64,000 nucleotides of DNA, from assembly GCA_965153355.1 (NCBI GenBank), contig OZ231126.1, positions 15,996,001 through 16,060,000 on the forward strand. Direction: 5' to 3'. Source of the DNA: Flaccisagitta enflata (lineage: Eukaryota; Chaetognatha; Sagittoidea; Aphragmophora). Below the pieces are notes generated by a model. It made no database searches. It was not told the origin of the DNA and saw only the letters and a list, made by a program, of their open reading frames with translations. This document shows positions 33,257 through 64,000 of the stretch, piece by piece (position 1 is the first letter of the stretch; each line of letters begins with the position of its first letter). A program made the translations under genes and the position numbers.

Positions 33257-36200
33257 ATTTGCATATTGTTGTATCCGTTTAATTGTTCTTATACAAAATT
33301 TCATCACCTTTCTTAAAAATTTCATGATTGGGCATCGTAAAGTAACTGAGCTCGCTTGATCCGAAATTTTTTGTCCCCGACGAACAGTTTTCGTCGGTGG
33401 ACTATGTGATGGACCTGATCGTGTAGTCTGTCGTCTGTTTGTCTGTTTGTTTAAAACCCTCTCATATTTTTGGAACCAGACTTCAGAATTTGATGAAACT
33501 TTGCTGGTGTTGTTTATAGGTCAATAGGAGCTTGTGTACCAATTTTCAAAAAAATTCATTAACTTTTACTACCCTTTGCCTATTATTTTTATTTTTATAG
33601 TAATATTTAGCTGGGACTTAGGTTGCATGAGTTTTATGTAGGATGAATTGTTGCTCATGTCACGTAGGTAGAGGGTAGTAAAGGTTAATGATTTTTTTTT
33701 TTTAATTTGGTATACAAGTAAAGGGTACTAAATAAACAACCCCCGCAAAATTCGAATTAAATCTGAAGTTTGGTTTATGAGATATTAGCTTATTTATGTA
33801 GTAGTATGTTGCTAGGACTTAAGCAATTTACATAGGCAAAGGGTAGTAAAGGTATGTGAATTTTTTTCTAATTTGGTATACAAGTAGAGGGTAATAAATA
33901 AATAACCCCTGCAGAATTCGAATTAAATCTGAAGTCTGGTTTATGAGATATTAGCTTATTTATGTAGTAATATGTTCAGGGGTGTATAATGTTGAGTGGC
34001 ATTTGATTTTATTCCCCCCCCTGCGTTTGATTTTCTTCCCCGCGACGCGTCGCGTCGCGTTAAAAAATCAGTGATTTTTTCACCCTCAAAGCTATAAAAC
34101 AGTATATTTTAGGTTTTAATAGTGTTAAATTGTGTTGTAGTAATTACATTTTACCCTTTAGTACTGCTAAAAGTGTTAAATCTTCAAAAAATTTCTTTTT
34201 TCTTTTTTTCAAGCTTTTGATTTTCTTCCCCATCTCCAAACCATTTGATTTTATTCCCCCCCCCCACCGGGGGGGGGGGGAATACTCAACATTATACACG
34301 CCTGAATATGTTACTATGACTTTGGCAGTTTACATAGGCAAAGGGTAGCAAAGTTATATGAATTCTTTTTTAATTTGGTATACAATTAAAGGATATTAAT
34401 TGAACTGCCCCTGCAAAATTTGAATTAAATCAGAAGTCTTGTTTATAAGATACTAGCTTAATGATGTAGTAATATGTTACTAGGACTTAAGCGATTTGTA
34501 TAGAGGATTGGAGTTGATGAATTTTTTTACTTGCTCATTTATTTCATTCTGATTTTTCTTTAGGTTTGCCATCATGGATTTCAAGATTCATCTTCAACTA
34601 CTGTCATCATCTTCAACTACTGTCATCATCTTCGACTACTGTCATCATCTTCGACTACTGTCATCATCTTCTACTGCTGTCATCATCTTCAACTACTGTT
34701 ATCATCTTCAACTACTGTCATCATCTTCAACTACTGTCATCATCTTCAACTGCTGTCATCATCTTCAACTGCTGTCATCATCTTCAACTACTGTCATCAT
34801 TTTCAACTACTGTCATCATTTTCAACTACTGTCATCATTTTCAACTACTGTCATCATTTTCAACTACTGTCATCATCTTCAACTACTGTCATCATCTTCA
34901 TCTACTATCATCATCCTCGACTACTGTCATCATCTTCGACGACTTAATTTTTTTTTTTTTTAATTTTTGAAAATATTTTTTAAAAATTTTTGAAAATTTT
35001 TTTTGAAATTTTTTTTTGAAATTTTTTTCAAAAAAATTTTTTTTATTTTGAATTTTTTTTTTGAAAATTTTTAAAAACTTTTCAAAATTTTTTAAAATTT
35101 TTTTTTGAAAATTTTGTTTAAATTTTTTTTGACATTTTTTTTTTTTGAAAATTTTTTTTTTGAAAATCTTTTAAATATTTTTTCTAAGATTTTTGTTGTT
35201 ATTATCATTCATTGTTATCATCATCATTCACTATTGTTATCATTATCAAGTTATGTCATCATTAAAACAATATTGAAAATTTTTTTTGCTTGAAATTGCT
35301 GTCTTGTCGTGTATCTCATCGAGTTGCGTTTACGCAACGAGAAAGCTTCAAAAATTACAGTCCCCAGTCGGGGACTGTAAATTTGAAGCTTTTTTACTCT
35401 GAATTGAGTGAATCAAATATCGCTCCCTTCAAAGTGCATTATAAATGCTATTATTTTTTCCAATCAGTCTAACTATTATAAAAATTTTGGGTGATGCGCA
35501 TGTGATTGAAATGCCATATGGGATGGTTTTCCCACCATGTGCATTTTAGGCACCATCGCAGCGAGCAGCGCGATTGGTTCAGCGTGGTTATCCTCGCAGC
35601 TATTTATGGCCCTCTGTCTTGGTTCGACTGTAGGGTTTTCGCTTAATCTGCGGAAGGATTTGTTCGTTCAACGAAGTCGGACAAAACGCGACGCCGCCGC
35701 TGCCAACGTCGACGGTGGAATTGGCGACTACAATTACGACAACGCAAACGACAATAACGATTTTGTTCCAGGTTTGTAACGTCAAATTCTGATGTGGTCC
35801 AAAAGTTTTGAGGCGAAGTTAAAGAAGTAAAACAATTCATTACTCTCGGTTATGCCGTCGGTGCTGAGCTGAAGCAACTCAATTCAATTTCCTTTTCTTT
35901 TATACAACAGCGATTAACGATAGCGGGAACAATTACGATGACGACGATGGAGGCGGAGGAGACGACATTGGAGGCGATGATATGGCATCTGCCGTCGATG
36001 CCTACGCCGATCTCGAGGAGCCTTTAGGTTTGTCACTGTTTGCTAATCTTCATCTTTTTGTCCTCGACGATCAGTTTACGTCGAGGACTATAACATAGCA
36101 CTGATCGTGTAGTGAGTCGTTGTGTGTTGTTGTTTGTTGTCGTGTCAACCCTTAAAAACTTGGGAACCAGTACTCAGATGTTGATGAAACTTGGTCAGTG

Positions 36201-39200
36201 TTATTTTTACAGCATTACTATCCTGTGTACCAACTTTCAACAACATTCATAAATATTTAATACCCTTTGCCTATTATTTTTGTAGTAATATTAATTCCTG
36301 GACTTGTGCAATTTACATAGGGGAAGGGTAGTAAAGGTTCACCAATGTTGTTCAAACTTGTTGTGAAGGTTTATTGCATCAATTAAAGCTCCCCTGCAAG
36401 ATTTCAGATAATTCTGAGTATTGGTTTAGAAGATATAAGGGTATTTTGCTAGTAATATTGATTCCTAGACTTGTGCAATTTACATAGGGGAATGGTAGTA
36501 AAGGTTCACCAATGTTGTTCAAACTTGTTGTGAAGGTTCATTGCATCAATTAAAGCTCCCCTGCAAGATTTCAGTAAATTCTGAGTATTGGTTAAGAAAA
36601 TATAAGGGTATTTATGATGTATCTAGTAACATTATTTCTTGGACTTAAGAATTTTTTTTTGCAAATAAAAATTTTTTTTTTTAAACCTTTTTTTTTTGAA
36701 AAAAAATTCTTTTTTTTTTTTGAAAAAAAAATTTTTTTATATTTTTTTTAAAAAATTTTTTTTTTTGAAAAAAATTTTTTTTTCTTTTTGAAAATTTTTT
36801 TTCTTTTTTTTGACTTTAAGGTATGCAATTGGTAGCGGGGTCAGACTGGGTAGCCGGGTCAGACTGGGTAGCCGGGTCAGACTGGGTAGCTGGGTCAGAC
36901 TGAGTAGCCGGGTCAGACTGAGTAGCCGGGTCAGACTGAGTAGCTGGGTCAGACTGAGTAGCCGGGTCAGACTGAGTAGCCGGGTCAGACTGAGTAGCCG
37001 GGTCAGACTGAGTAGCCGGGTCAGACTGAGTAGCCGGGTCAGACTGAGTAGCCGGGTCAGACTGAGTAGCCGGGTCAGACTGAGTAGCCGGGTCAGACTG
37101 AGTAGCCGGGTCAGACTGAGTAGCCGGGTCAGACTGAGTAGCCTGGTCGGACACCAAATAGACTACAGTCGAGGACTGTTGTTTTTAAGCTTTTTTTTTT
37201 TTTTTTTTTTTGCCACACCAGTACAGGATTGGAACACTAGATATGACTGAAATGAACATAAAATTTGATTCTTTGTAATGGCGAAATGATTTTCTGTGGA
37301 TATAAAAAAAAATTGCATCTTGAATGTATGACTAAGGTTGTCCCCATGTTAAAATCATCCTGTTCGTCGTTTTTCTCCCTCCTACAGGAAACTTGGAAGA
37401 GTTTGGTGGCCCGTCTCAGGCAGGTTTCGCAGCCGCTTTCACTCAAGAAAATCTGATCGCGGCCCCGAATCAAGTCGCCGCCTTAGACATCGCTTACGCG
37501 AAACAGGTAAATACGTTTTTCTTTGTTTTATGGATGGCCATGTCTTAAAAGAAAACATCCTGTGTGCTTGCGTATCCGAACACACACACAAACAAACAAA
37601 CACACACACAACAGAACATATAACCAACAAACTATAAACAACATAAAAATTAACGAATAACCAGTAAACAACCTACAAAAAAAAACAATAAACAAACCAA
37701 TCAATCAACCAACCAACAAACCAGAAAATTAACAAAAAAAAACCAAAAAAACAGACGCAACACAACACAAACAAACAAATACTCAATTACATAAGAAAAC
37801 AAAGACAATGGCACAAGAAAACAAACACAAACACAAAAAAAAGAAGAAATAACCAACACCAAAATAGAATTGAAACTCATGATAACTAGGCCGGGTACAC
37901 GGCTACCCCATTCGCGTGCGGGTGGGCAGGGGCCATATTTGAGGTCACCACACCATTTGGGCAGGGGCAGTAGGGTCAAAGAATAAAAATCATAAAAAAA
38001 GTTTGTGACAGACAGACAGACGATCGACCGACCGACAAAGCGGGATGTAGAGTCGCGCAGCACACGACTAAAAACTCAAAAGAACAAGGCCGGATACACG
38101 GCCAATACCAGTCGCGGACGGGTGGGCAGGGGCGGAAATGCGCGTTTTCACACTTTCCAACTCGATCACCACGGACCGACCAACCAACCGACCAACCAAC
38201 GGACGGACGGACGGACGGACGGACGGACAAAGCCTCTTATAGAGTCGCTTGTCCGCGACTAAAAATATGCAAAACGGTAACATGCGAAGAGAAACACAAT
38301 ACACCAAAAACACAATACACCAAAAACACAGCCACCCGAACACAAAGATTAAGAAAGTTAGCAAAAACACTAACAACAAGGCCGCATACACGGCCAATAC
38401 CAGTCGCGGACGGGTGGGCAGGGGCGGAAATGCGCGTTTTCACACTTTCCAACTCAATCACCACGGACCGACCAACCGACCAACCGACCGACCGACCAAC
38501 CAACGGACGAACAAAGCCTCTTATAGAGTCGCTTGTCCGCTACTAAAAATAAAGACACCAGGTATCGTTCAATAACAAGATAAATTTTCTGATTCAGCCA
38601 TTCTGAGATAAACATCTTTTGACAATCAATCTTCGCTATTCAGGCAAAGAAGATCGACATCAAACGGCTAAAAGGTACTTTTTGGCGCATTTTGGCCTCC
38701 ACGGACGCGCCTAACACGACGTTGAACGCCACCGTCGAAGGCGAAGCGCCGAAAACGCTTTCGTCCGAAGCCGTCGGCAGACACTCCTTCCACAAAACCA
38801 TCGCCGCCGCAAAGTCACTACTCCCACCTTCCATGGCAGAAAATCTCAGGTTGGTGGAGTTTGAGTTGAGTGAAGGAAGCAGTAAGATCAAATTAAGTTG
38901 AGACGGCTGTGCAAACATTACAGTTGCAATAAAAATACAATGTAAGGAGCCACAAAATCTCTAGCAACCCCCCCTGCAGCTTTTACTATGAATGTAACAG
39001 AGGTGAGTGAAGTGATAAATGCTAGTATACCTCAAATAAAGGCGATTTTTGATTTTTTTCATTGTACCTCTTTAAGTAGAATGAATAGCTGATAAACAAA
39101 ATCAGTACCTTTGGAGAACAACACCGAGTCGCGTGTGGTGGGGAAGCGGAGTAAAAACGCGAGGTTTAACTTTCGTCTCTAGCGTCCCCAATCGACGGAC

Positions 39201-39448
39201 TAACGGACAAAGCCCATTTTATAGTCGCGTGGCTTCTGACCAAAAAGTAACGTTATCGCCTGTCGTCATGCACAATGATGATGATAACCTAAATCTATCT
39301 TATTCTTTTTCTTTTCCTCCCTTCTTTAAGTGTTCCCTTGGCTTTCGTTTCCATGTTGTATGTCGTGAATGAGAAATCGTTACGGATAGAAGGCCAGCCC
39401 GACTTACAAGACTTTCACTTATCGCAAGACACACCACCCACCAAATAA
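25075..39448 (+). CDS. NCAPH: Condensin complex subunit 2 (kleisin NCAPH / Barren), 16 exons
   Basis: Exons: 25075-25124, 26077-26252, 26425-26475, 26585-26653, 26779-26841, 30828-31017, 31283-32097, 32248-32462, 32587-32679, 32776-32871, 33077-33128, 35634-35771, 35911-36027, 37388-37506, 38644-38849, 39331-39448. All phases agree, giving 855 residues (human 741). NCAPH is the kleisin that bridges the SMC2-SMC4 heads in condensin I and compacts mitotic chromosomes. Seen: a basic RRARRKSK segment; the N-terminal kleisin helices ([20 protein letters not shown], then [13 protein letters not shown] and [18 protein letters not shown]); [46 protein letters not shown]; the C-terminal winged-helix region ([37 protein letters not shown]). 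Exons 3-5 are less certain: they are supported by splice sites and phase only. Confidence 0.93.
25224..25817. mobile_element. 594-bp TIR element with minisatellite core in NCAPH intron 1
   Basis: 34-bp inverted repeats (25224-25257 and 25784-25817) with one mismatch begin GGGCAGCGGCCCCAAAGGG and are themselves partly palindromic (GGCCCCAAAGGGGCC). The core (about 25325-25770) is an array of an 18-bp unit, CTCAAATCCCAGCCTTGA-like. The termini match those of the elements at 4507 and 5656. Confidence 0.8.
26942..27265. repeat. C-rich tandem repeat, ACCCCTCGATCC type
   Basis: A G-rich then C-rich block (a short inverted GGTGGG/CCCACC arrangement at about 26965-27035) is followed by CCCCTCGATCCACCCCTAC units. 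A related array lies at 30330-30630 at the other end of the same NCAPH intron. Confidence 0.8.
27560..29070. repeat. 24-bp telomere-like minisatellite in NCAPH intron 5
   Basis: Two blocks (about 27560-28258 and 28405-28680) of the 24-bp unit CCCTAAACCCAACACAGCCCCTAG, with the last base G or A, decay to about 29070 into looser CCCTAAC..CTCAACCCAAT repeats. A 150-bp unique interruption lies at about 28259-28404. The unit contains CCCTAA-like stretches but is not a pure telomere hexamer. Confidence 0.9.
29071..30330. other. Unique part of NCAPH intron 5 with a GGAA microsatellite
   Basis: No convincing exon. A (GGAA)n run lies at 30066-30124, next to duplicated ATGAATGAGCGTTATGAATG units. Small open frames at 29196-29473 overlap in two frames, have no recognisable similarity and are not supported. 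Confidence 0.45.
30331..30630. repeat. C-rich tandem repeat, ACCCCTCGACCC type
   Basis: Units such as CCCACCCCTACCCCTCGACC repeat across about 300 bp. The array is related to the one at 27010-27235 and ends about 200 bp before exon 6. Confidence 0.85.
33149..33252. repeat. (CACT)n(CT)n microsatellite at the 5' end of NCAPH intron 11
   Basis: About 30 bp of CACT units followed by about 70 bp of CT. The run begins some 12-20 nt after the donor at 33129. Confidence 0.95.
33977..34304. mobile_element. 328-bp hAT-like MITE with perfect 8-bp target duplication
   Basis: The terminal inverted repeat CAGGGGTGTATAATGTTGAG at 33977 matches, inverted, the end at 34304 with about one mismatch. AATATGTT lies directly outside both ends (33969-33976 and 34305-34312). 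Eight-base duplications and CAGGG termini are typical of hAT elements. The interior holds C and G homopolymers and GCGTCGCGTCGCG and has no gene, so it would be mobilised in trans. Confidence 0.88.
34590..34945. repeat. 19-bp minisatellite CAACTACTGTCATCATCTT
   Basis: About 18 copies with small variants (CGACTACTG, CAACTGCTG, ATTTTCAAC). It forms the core of the surrounding TIR element. Confidence 0.95.
35344..35391. other. Strong hairpin (about 23-bp stem) at the right end of the intron-11 element
   Basis: The left arm runs AAAGCTTC to CAGTCCCC, the loop is AGTC, and the right arm GGGGACTG runs to GAAGCTTT. Pairing is complete apart from a single extra base. It coincides with the right terminus of the element at 33373-35375. 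Confidence 0.7.
36060..37176. mobile_element. 1.1-kb TIR element with 18-bp tandem core in NCAPH intron 13
   Basis: Termini GTCCTCGAC and GTCGAGGAC bound a body homologous to the element at 33373-35375. It includes an internal duplication of about 140 bp (36285-36430 against 36455-36610), an A/T tract and an 18-bp array. The element starts 33 nt after the donor of exon 13. Confidence 0.65.
36829..37146. repeat. 18-bp minisatellite GGGTCAGACTGAGTAGCC
   Basis: About 17 nearly identical copies; the first three carry ACTGGG instead of ACTGAG. It is the core of the element at 36060-37176. Confidence 0.95.
37886..38549. mobile_element. Three tandemly placed copies of a ~180-bp hairpin-ended dispersed repeat
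   Basis: The copies are at 37888-38073, 38086-38265 and 38378-38549. Each begins AAGGCCGNATACACGGCC, then has AGTCGCGGACGGGTGGGCAG, a variable run of ACCGACCAACGGACGGAC units, then AGCCTCTTATAGAGTCGC, and ends in a GTCGC/GCGAC hairpin followed by TAAAA. The second and third copies are nearly identical through ATGCGCGTTTTCACACTTTCC. No coding capacity. The terminal hairpin followed by CTAA recalls a Helitron 3' end, but a SINE or MITE origin is equally possible. Confidence 0.7.
39123..39246. mobile_element. Diverged copy of the GTCGCG hairpin-ended repeat
   Basis: Shares GAGTCGCGTGTGG at the left, CGACGGACTAACGGACAAAG in the middle and TTTATAGTCGCG near the right end before CAAAAA. Lies in the last intron of NCAPH. 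Confidence 0.5.
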
Positions 39449-40455
39449 TCCCAATATAGATCGTAGTATCAGTTTCTTAGAAACTCTTGTTGTCAATGAG
39501 AGGGATGAATGATTTGACTGAGTTGCGTTTAAATATTGTAGAATTTTTCATGATTAAGATAAAAGTGCAAATGACCCTAGGATTTCCTTCAAAATTACAT
39601 TCCAAAAAAATTTCAACATTCTCCACGGACCCCGATCATCATTTTTGAAATTGTTCTCGTCTTTTGTTTATTTTTTTCTGGAACGAACATTTTTCTAAAT
39701 TATATAGTGCCTTTTACTATAAGCCGTGTTTGATGCTTTTCAGTTTGTTATATTTTCTGCGACATGATGTATAATTATGATTGTTATGATTTGCAATTAT
39801 TTCAGATGCCGGGTAGAATGCAGGAAATTTCCTTTAAGATTTTGTAGCATCCTAGTCTTCTTGACAAAGCAAAACCTATCAATCCTAAGCTATCAATCCT
39901 AAGTTATGTGTAGAGGGCGATTTCAGAATCGCTGGATGTAATTTTAAACGGAGAAAACTTGATTTTAATTATTCATTTCATATTTGTGAATCACTCTCTT
40001 TTTATGATATTAAAAGATCGTTACATTCTCGTTCTGTTTCATCCTCGCTCCTCAAACTGAAGACACTGAACTATCGCCTGCAGTTTTTAGGTTGAGGCCA
40101 CGCAACTCTATAAGAGGCTTTGTCCGTCCGTTGGTCCGTCCGTCTGTCTGTAGTGATCAAGTCGACCATGAAGACCATGAAGACCATGCGATTCCGCCCC
40201 TGCCCACCCGACTGCAACGCTATTGTGACCCCGGGGTACTTGAAGCCTTGCTAGTTGAAGAGTCTCGCAGTAGAAATAAGGCTGAAGGTTAATAATTTAT
40301 TGGATTATCATGAAGTTATGAATATACAAATATGTATGAAACATATGTGAAAAACAAAGTACAGCATACAATTGGAGGCATGTATCACAGAGAATTTTCT
40401 GATTAGATATCTTGAAAGCTATGTAATGCAACATGTAACAAAAACAATCTTGTAG
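39449..40455. other. Convergent intergenic region between NCAPH and the IgGFc gene
   Basis: AT-rich, no coding frame. A minus-oriented copy of the GTCGCG repeat lies at about 40086-40255 (AGAGGCTTTGTCCGTCCGTT and GCCCCTGCCCACCCG motifs). A minus-strand AATAAA at 40301-40296, about 155 nt past the stop of the minus-strand gene, is a likely polyadenylation signal for it. Confidence 0.5.
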
Positions 40456-61176
<20,721 letters not shown>

Positions 61177-62942
61177 TCTCGCGGACAGTTCCGATCGAAA
61201 TGGAGACCATGTTTTTTTTATCGCGATGAAGATAACGAGGAATTAAGGGTTAGTTTGTTTTGCTATCGCGATATAGGTGACGAGGAATAAAGTGTCACCA
61301 AGAGAGATATTTCAAAAATTTTGAAGTGAACGTGTACGTCGAATTGCGTGAAATTCTTGTTAAAAAAAATATCATGATAATTATGGCGATCTTATGTTGT
61401 CGTTATGGCGACATTTTGTCCATCGCGGGGTTTTCCCTGATCGTCGTCTTACGATTAATCGGGACACGGATCCATCTAAAGAAATGGTTAATGAGGAAAA
61501 AAAAACTATTAATTAAATGGTTTGATATCGGAATGATCTATGACCAGCGCAATTTCCTTCCAGATTCTACGAGAAAAGCAAGGACTAGTAGGCCAACGTT
61601 GCATCCTCGAAAAATGAACGTTTTTCATTTATGAATGTGGTTTAAAAATGAATGAATGAATTAATGAATGAAATAATGAATAAATGAATGAATGGTTGAA
61701 TTATAAAATGAAAGAATTAGTGAGAGAGTATATGTATATTGGTGCCGCTTTTTGGGTTGGATTTGAAATTAAAATATTTGCTAACCAACTGTATGACCGC
61801 TCGACCAACCGACCAACAGACGCACATGACCTCTTATAGAGATGCGAGGACGCATCTTAAACCCATTGAAGGTGTGCGTTAATCAGACGGAGAGCCATGT
61901 GTCCATGTCCCAATTTGAGAAAGGGAGGAGGAAGAACAAGAACAATTTTGTTAAATAAAGTTCGATGCTGATATAGTTACATATGTAGTGTTAGAAATGT
62001 ATGTCCGTCCGTTTCTTAAGTATGTGTGCTTTTGTTTCTTTTGCGTGCTTTGGCTTTTCTTCTTTCTCTATTATTCAATGCCAGCGTCTTTTGTTTCTCG
62101 CCATTTTTTATATTGAACGCTAGATGGGTAACCATATGGTTGCGCCTTGTATTTTGTGCCATTTGTTTTTATTACGTAGGCATACATACGTAACTCGTCT
62201 TTCGTATCATCCAATTTTTGGATTGATTGATTTTATTTATTTGCGGCATTGCTTCCTAAAGTGATTGATTGATTTTTCGTGATTGATTGAATGTGCCCTT
62301 GGAATTTACTAATTTCAATAATCTCTCATCTTTTTATTGCAGATAAACTTATGAACGGACAATTAACGTTAATTTGACTTCGACAGACTGTGGGTTGAAA
62401 CCAACGAAAGTGGGCCTAAAAGTAAGTTTTATAGACGCGTCTTTGCTTTTATTAACGTTGTTTTTATCTTGTCTTCCGGTCTGTTATTTTTGTCTTTTGC
62501 CCTTTTGCATTTTTATCGCGGATTTTAGTATGGTTTTATCGCTTGCCCGATCAGCTTACTATGGGGATGATATGGATGAATCTAATAGGATAGGCAGGGG
62601 CAGGGGCAGGTATTATCAGGTGGCATGGGCTCTGAAGAAGATGAACATGTTGTCATGTGCTGTTTCTGTCCTTTATTGTGTCCTGTCTCGATTCATGTTA
62701 TCTTTTGCGTTGCTGATCAAAGTAACGCCCTTTCCTTTTCATTTTCCCTCTCTTCAGTTGTTGAAATTTTTATGGAATAATGAGACGATCGCCTTCCTAT
62801 TTTCCAATTCGGCCAACTTTCTTTCACCACAAGTCGTCAGTCAGATAAGCGACTCATAGACAGTGCCAGTTGAAACTCGTGGAGCGTAATTTATATTTCA
62901 ACAATTTAAAAACGACTGGATTCTTTCCATCTTCGACCTCAG
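61177..62942. other. Upstream region of the giant gene; no supported gene
   Basis: Should contain the promoter and 5' UTR of the minus-strand gene starting at 61176. A GAATGAAT run (about 61640-61700) and a dispersed-repeat copy (about 61790-61862, with ACCAACCGACCAACAGACGC and TAGAGATGCGAGGACGCATC) are present. The 161-codon frame at 62374-62859 is hydrophobic, has no recognised domain and lies in AT-rich sequence. Confidence 0.45.
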
Positions 62943-64000
62943 CGAAGTGGACAATGGCAGCCGCGCGCGGCGGCTCCGTCTGACGGCTTCAACGTCTCTC
63001 GTGTATCCGCCGGGTTTGAATCAGTGTCGAGAGTCGGATGCGTTTGCGCGCGATGAGAAACGACATCTGGCGGAGATGGAAGGATGCCGGCGCCTTTTCG
63101 GCGCCGTTGCTACTTGCGCCGAAGGGCGAATGATTTAAACGACGCCGCCTGTGAATCAGATGGCGCTCGACACGGCCTTCGGGACATGGTCTACGACTTT
63201 ATATCATATGCAAGGCAAATGGCGCTCGACTCGATGCCCGGCGACCCTCTTCGATTCGCGGCGTCCACTCTGCGTCGAATCAGTAGCGAATGGAACTCCA
63301 TGCGTTTTCGATCGTGAAAACTATCCAGAGGTTTTCCTTCCAACGCCGACATCGTTAACGCAATGCACAATGACATTGGGAATCGTAAAAGACCCGTCAA
63401 CGAATTCTCATGGAATAGTCTCCCAACTGATACTCATGCCGCCCGTGACAATGTGACTGGCGCTCCAACACCAAGGATGCGGACGTCTTCGCCAAACCCC
63501 GACGGATCCGAGTATCTACCACTTCCGGCCCGGAGACATGGTGCGTAATCTCCGGCTGGTGGCCAATTTTTAAATCTGCCGATATCCAAAGAGGAGATGG
63601 CCAATCAATGGGTATCGGATTTGGTCTCGGAAAATGAACCTGCGCGTGCGCTCCGATGGAGCAAGCTGACGACATGCTTGCGGATCTCTGACGACGCCGG
63701 CGCCTCGCAAGAGGTCGTGGGATCATCGAACGGACTGACGCCGCAGGAGAGGGCAAGGCGGCGTTTCGCCAACAGGAGTGCGGAGAGAGACAGATGGGGC
63801 AGGCAGTTGGAGGATGAAATGCGACAAGGCCGTCGGCTGATTGACGATATGCAGCAGCAATAACGGGAGGAGGAGCAGCGACAGCAGCAGGAGCAACAGC
63901 AGCAGCATCAATTGCAGATGCAGCAGCAGCAACTCCAACAGTAACGTCAACTCCACCGACCACATGAGCAGCAGCAAACGACAGCTCAACGGCAGCAGCA
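62943..64000 (+). pseudogene. Decayed reading frame with five in-frame stops, right edge of window
   Basis: After a possible acceptor (CCTCAG at 62937-62942) a single frame (codons starting at positions divisible by three) stays protein-like to the window end. It is interrupted only by TGA at 63054-63056 and 63315-63317 and TAA at 63546-63548, 63861-63863 and 63942-63944. The sequence is GC-richer than its surroundings. Readable segments include DLNDAACESDGARHGLRDMV, NDIGNRKRPVNEFSWNSLP, LTPQERARRRFANRSAERDR and a Gln-rich end that runs off the window. Each stop could arise from CGA or CAA by one C-to-T change. No family is recognised. Confidence 0.5.

Larger units (their letters stand above)
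33373..35375. mobile_element. 2.0-kb TIR element with tandem-repeat core in NCAPH intron 11
   Basis: Short termini GTCCCCGA (33373) and TCGGGGAC (ending 35375) bound a segment whose body (33470-33970 and 34310-34500) is homologous to the body of the element at 36060-37176: both share motifs such as TACCCTTTGCCTATTATTTTT and ACTTGTGCAATTTACATAGG-like stretches. The core carries a 19-bp tandem array (34590-34945) and an A/T tract. A hAT-like MITE is inserted at 33977-34304. No transposase frame is seen. Confidence 0.65.

Noticed and set aside
34563-34970. Exon 12 of NCAPH beginning at the acceptor TTTAG near 34563
   Set aside because: The phase would fit, but the product is the 19-bp repeat translated. 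Exon 35634-35771 gives the conserved NCAPH sequence with the same entry phase.
62943-64000. Reassigned genetic code (TAA read as Gln)
   Set aside because: Other genes in the window end with TAA or TGA at the expected place (NCAPH and the IgGFc gene use TAA; the forkhead and Rieske genes use TGA), and two of the interrupting codons are TGA in an Arg context.

Overview
The window is animal nuclear DNA: intron-rich genes with GT-AG introns, very many microsatellites and minisatellites, and many non-autonomous transposon-like repeats. Protein content (condensin subunit NCAPH, the ribosome-biogenesis factor UTP14, a forkhead protein, an IgGFc-binding domain protein) points to a metazoan, most likely an invertebrate. 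The species cannot be read from the sequence. I joined exons by hand from splice consensus, reading-frame phase and protein-family similarity; no transcript data were available.

Layout. Plus strand: the tail of an unidentified gene (1-583); a Rieske + DUF455 fusion gene (1438-9646), whose second intron holds a 16-bp minisatellite and a 4.45-kb element with about 450-bp inverted termini; a large single-exon gene for a disordered Lys/Ser/Gln-rich nuclear-type protein (10014-14768); UTP14 in four exons (14992-19026); a highly divergent forkhead gene in four exons, with a 2.1-kb polypurine minisatellite in its last intron (19295-24263); and NCAPH in 16 exons (25075-39448), swollen by telomere-like and other tandem repeats and by nested TIR elements. 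Minus strand, tail to tail with NCAPH: one giant gene of 19 exons (61176-40456). It would encode about 3,040 residues: a very long cytoplasmic part with a Q/K/E/R coiled coil, one membrane helix, a glycosylated coiled-coil stalk and a C-terminal IgGFc-binding domain. At the right edge (62943-64000) is a reading frame broken by five stops that could each come from one C-to-T change.

The genes are not an operon. UTP14 (small-subunit rRNA processing) and NCAPH (mitotic chromosome compaction) are housekeeping genes. The forkhead protein, the Rieske-DUF455 fusion and the membrane IgGFc protein are the unusual ones. A recurring pattern is that tandem repeats or TIR elements begin within roughly 5-40 nt of a 5' splice site.
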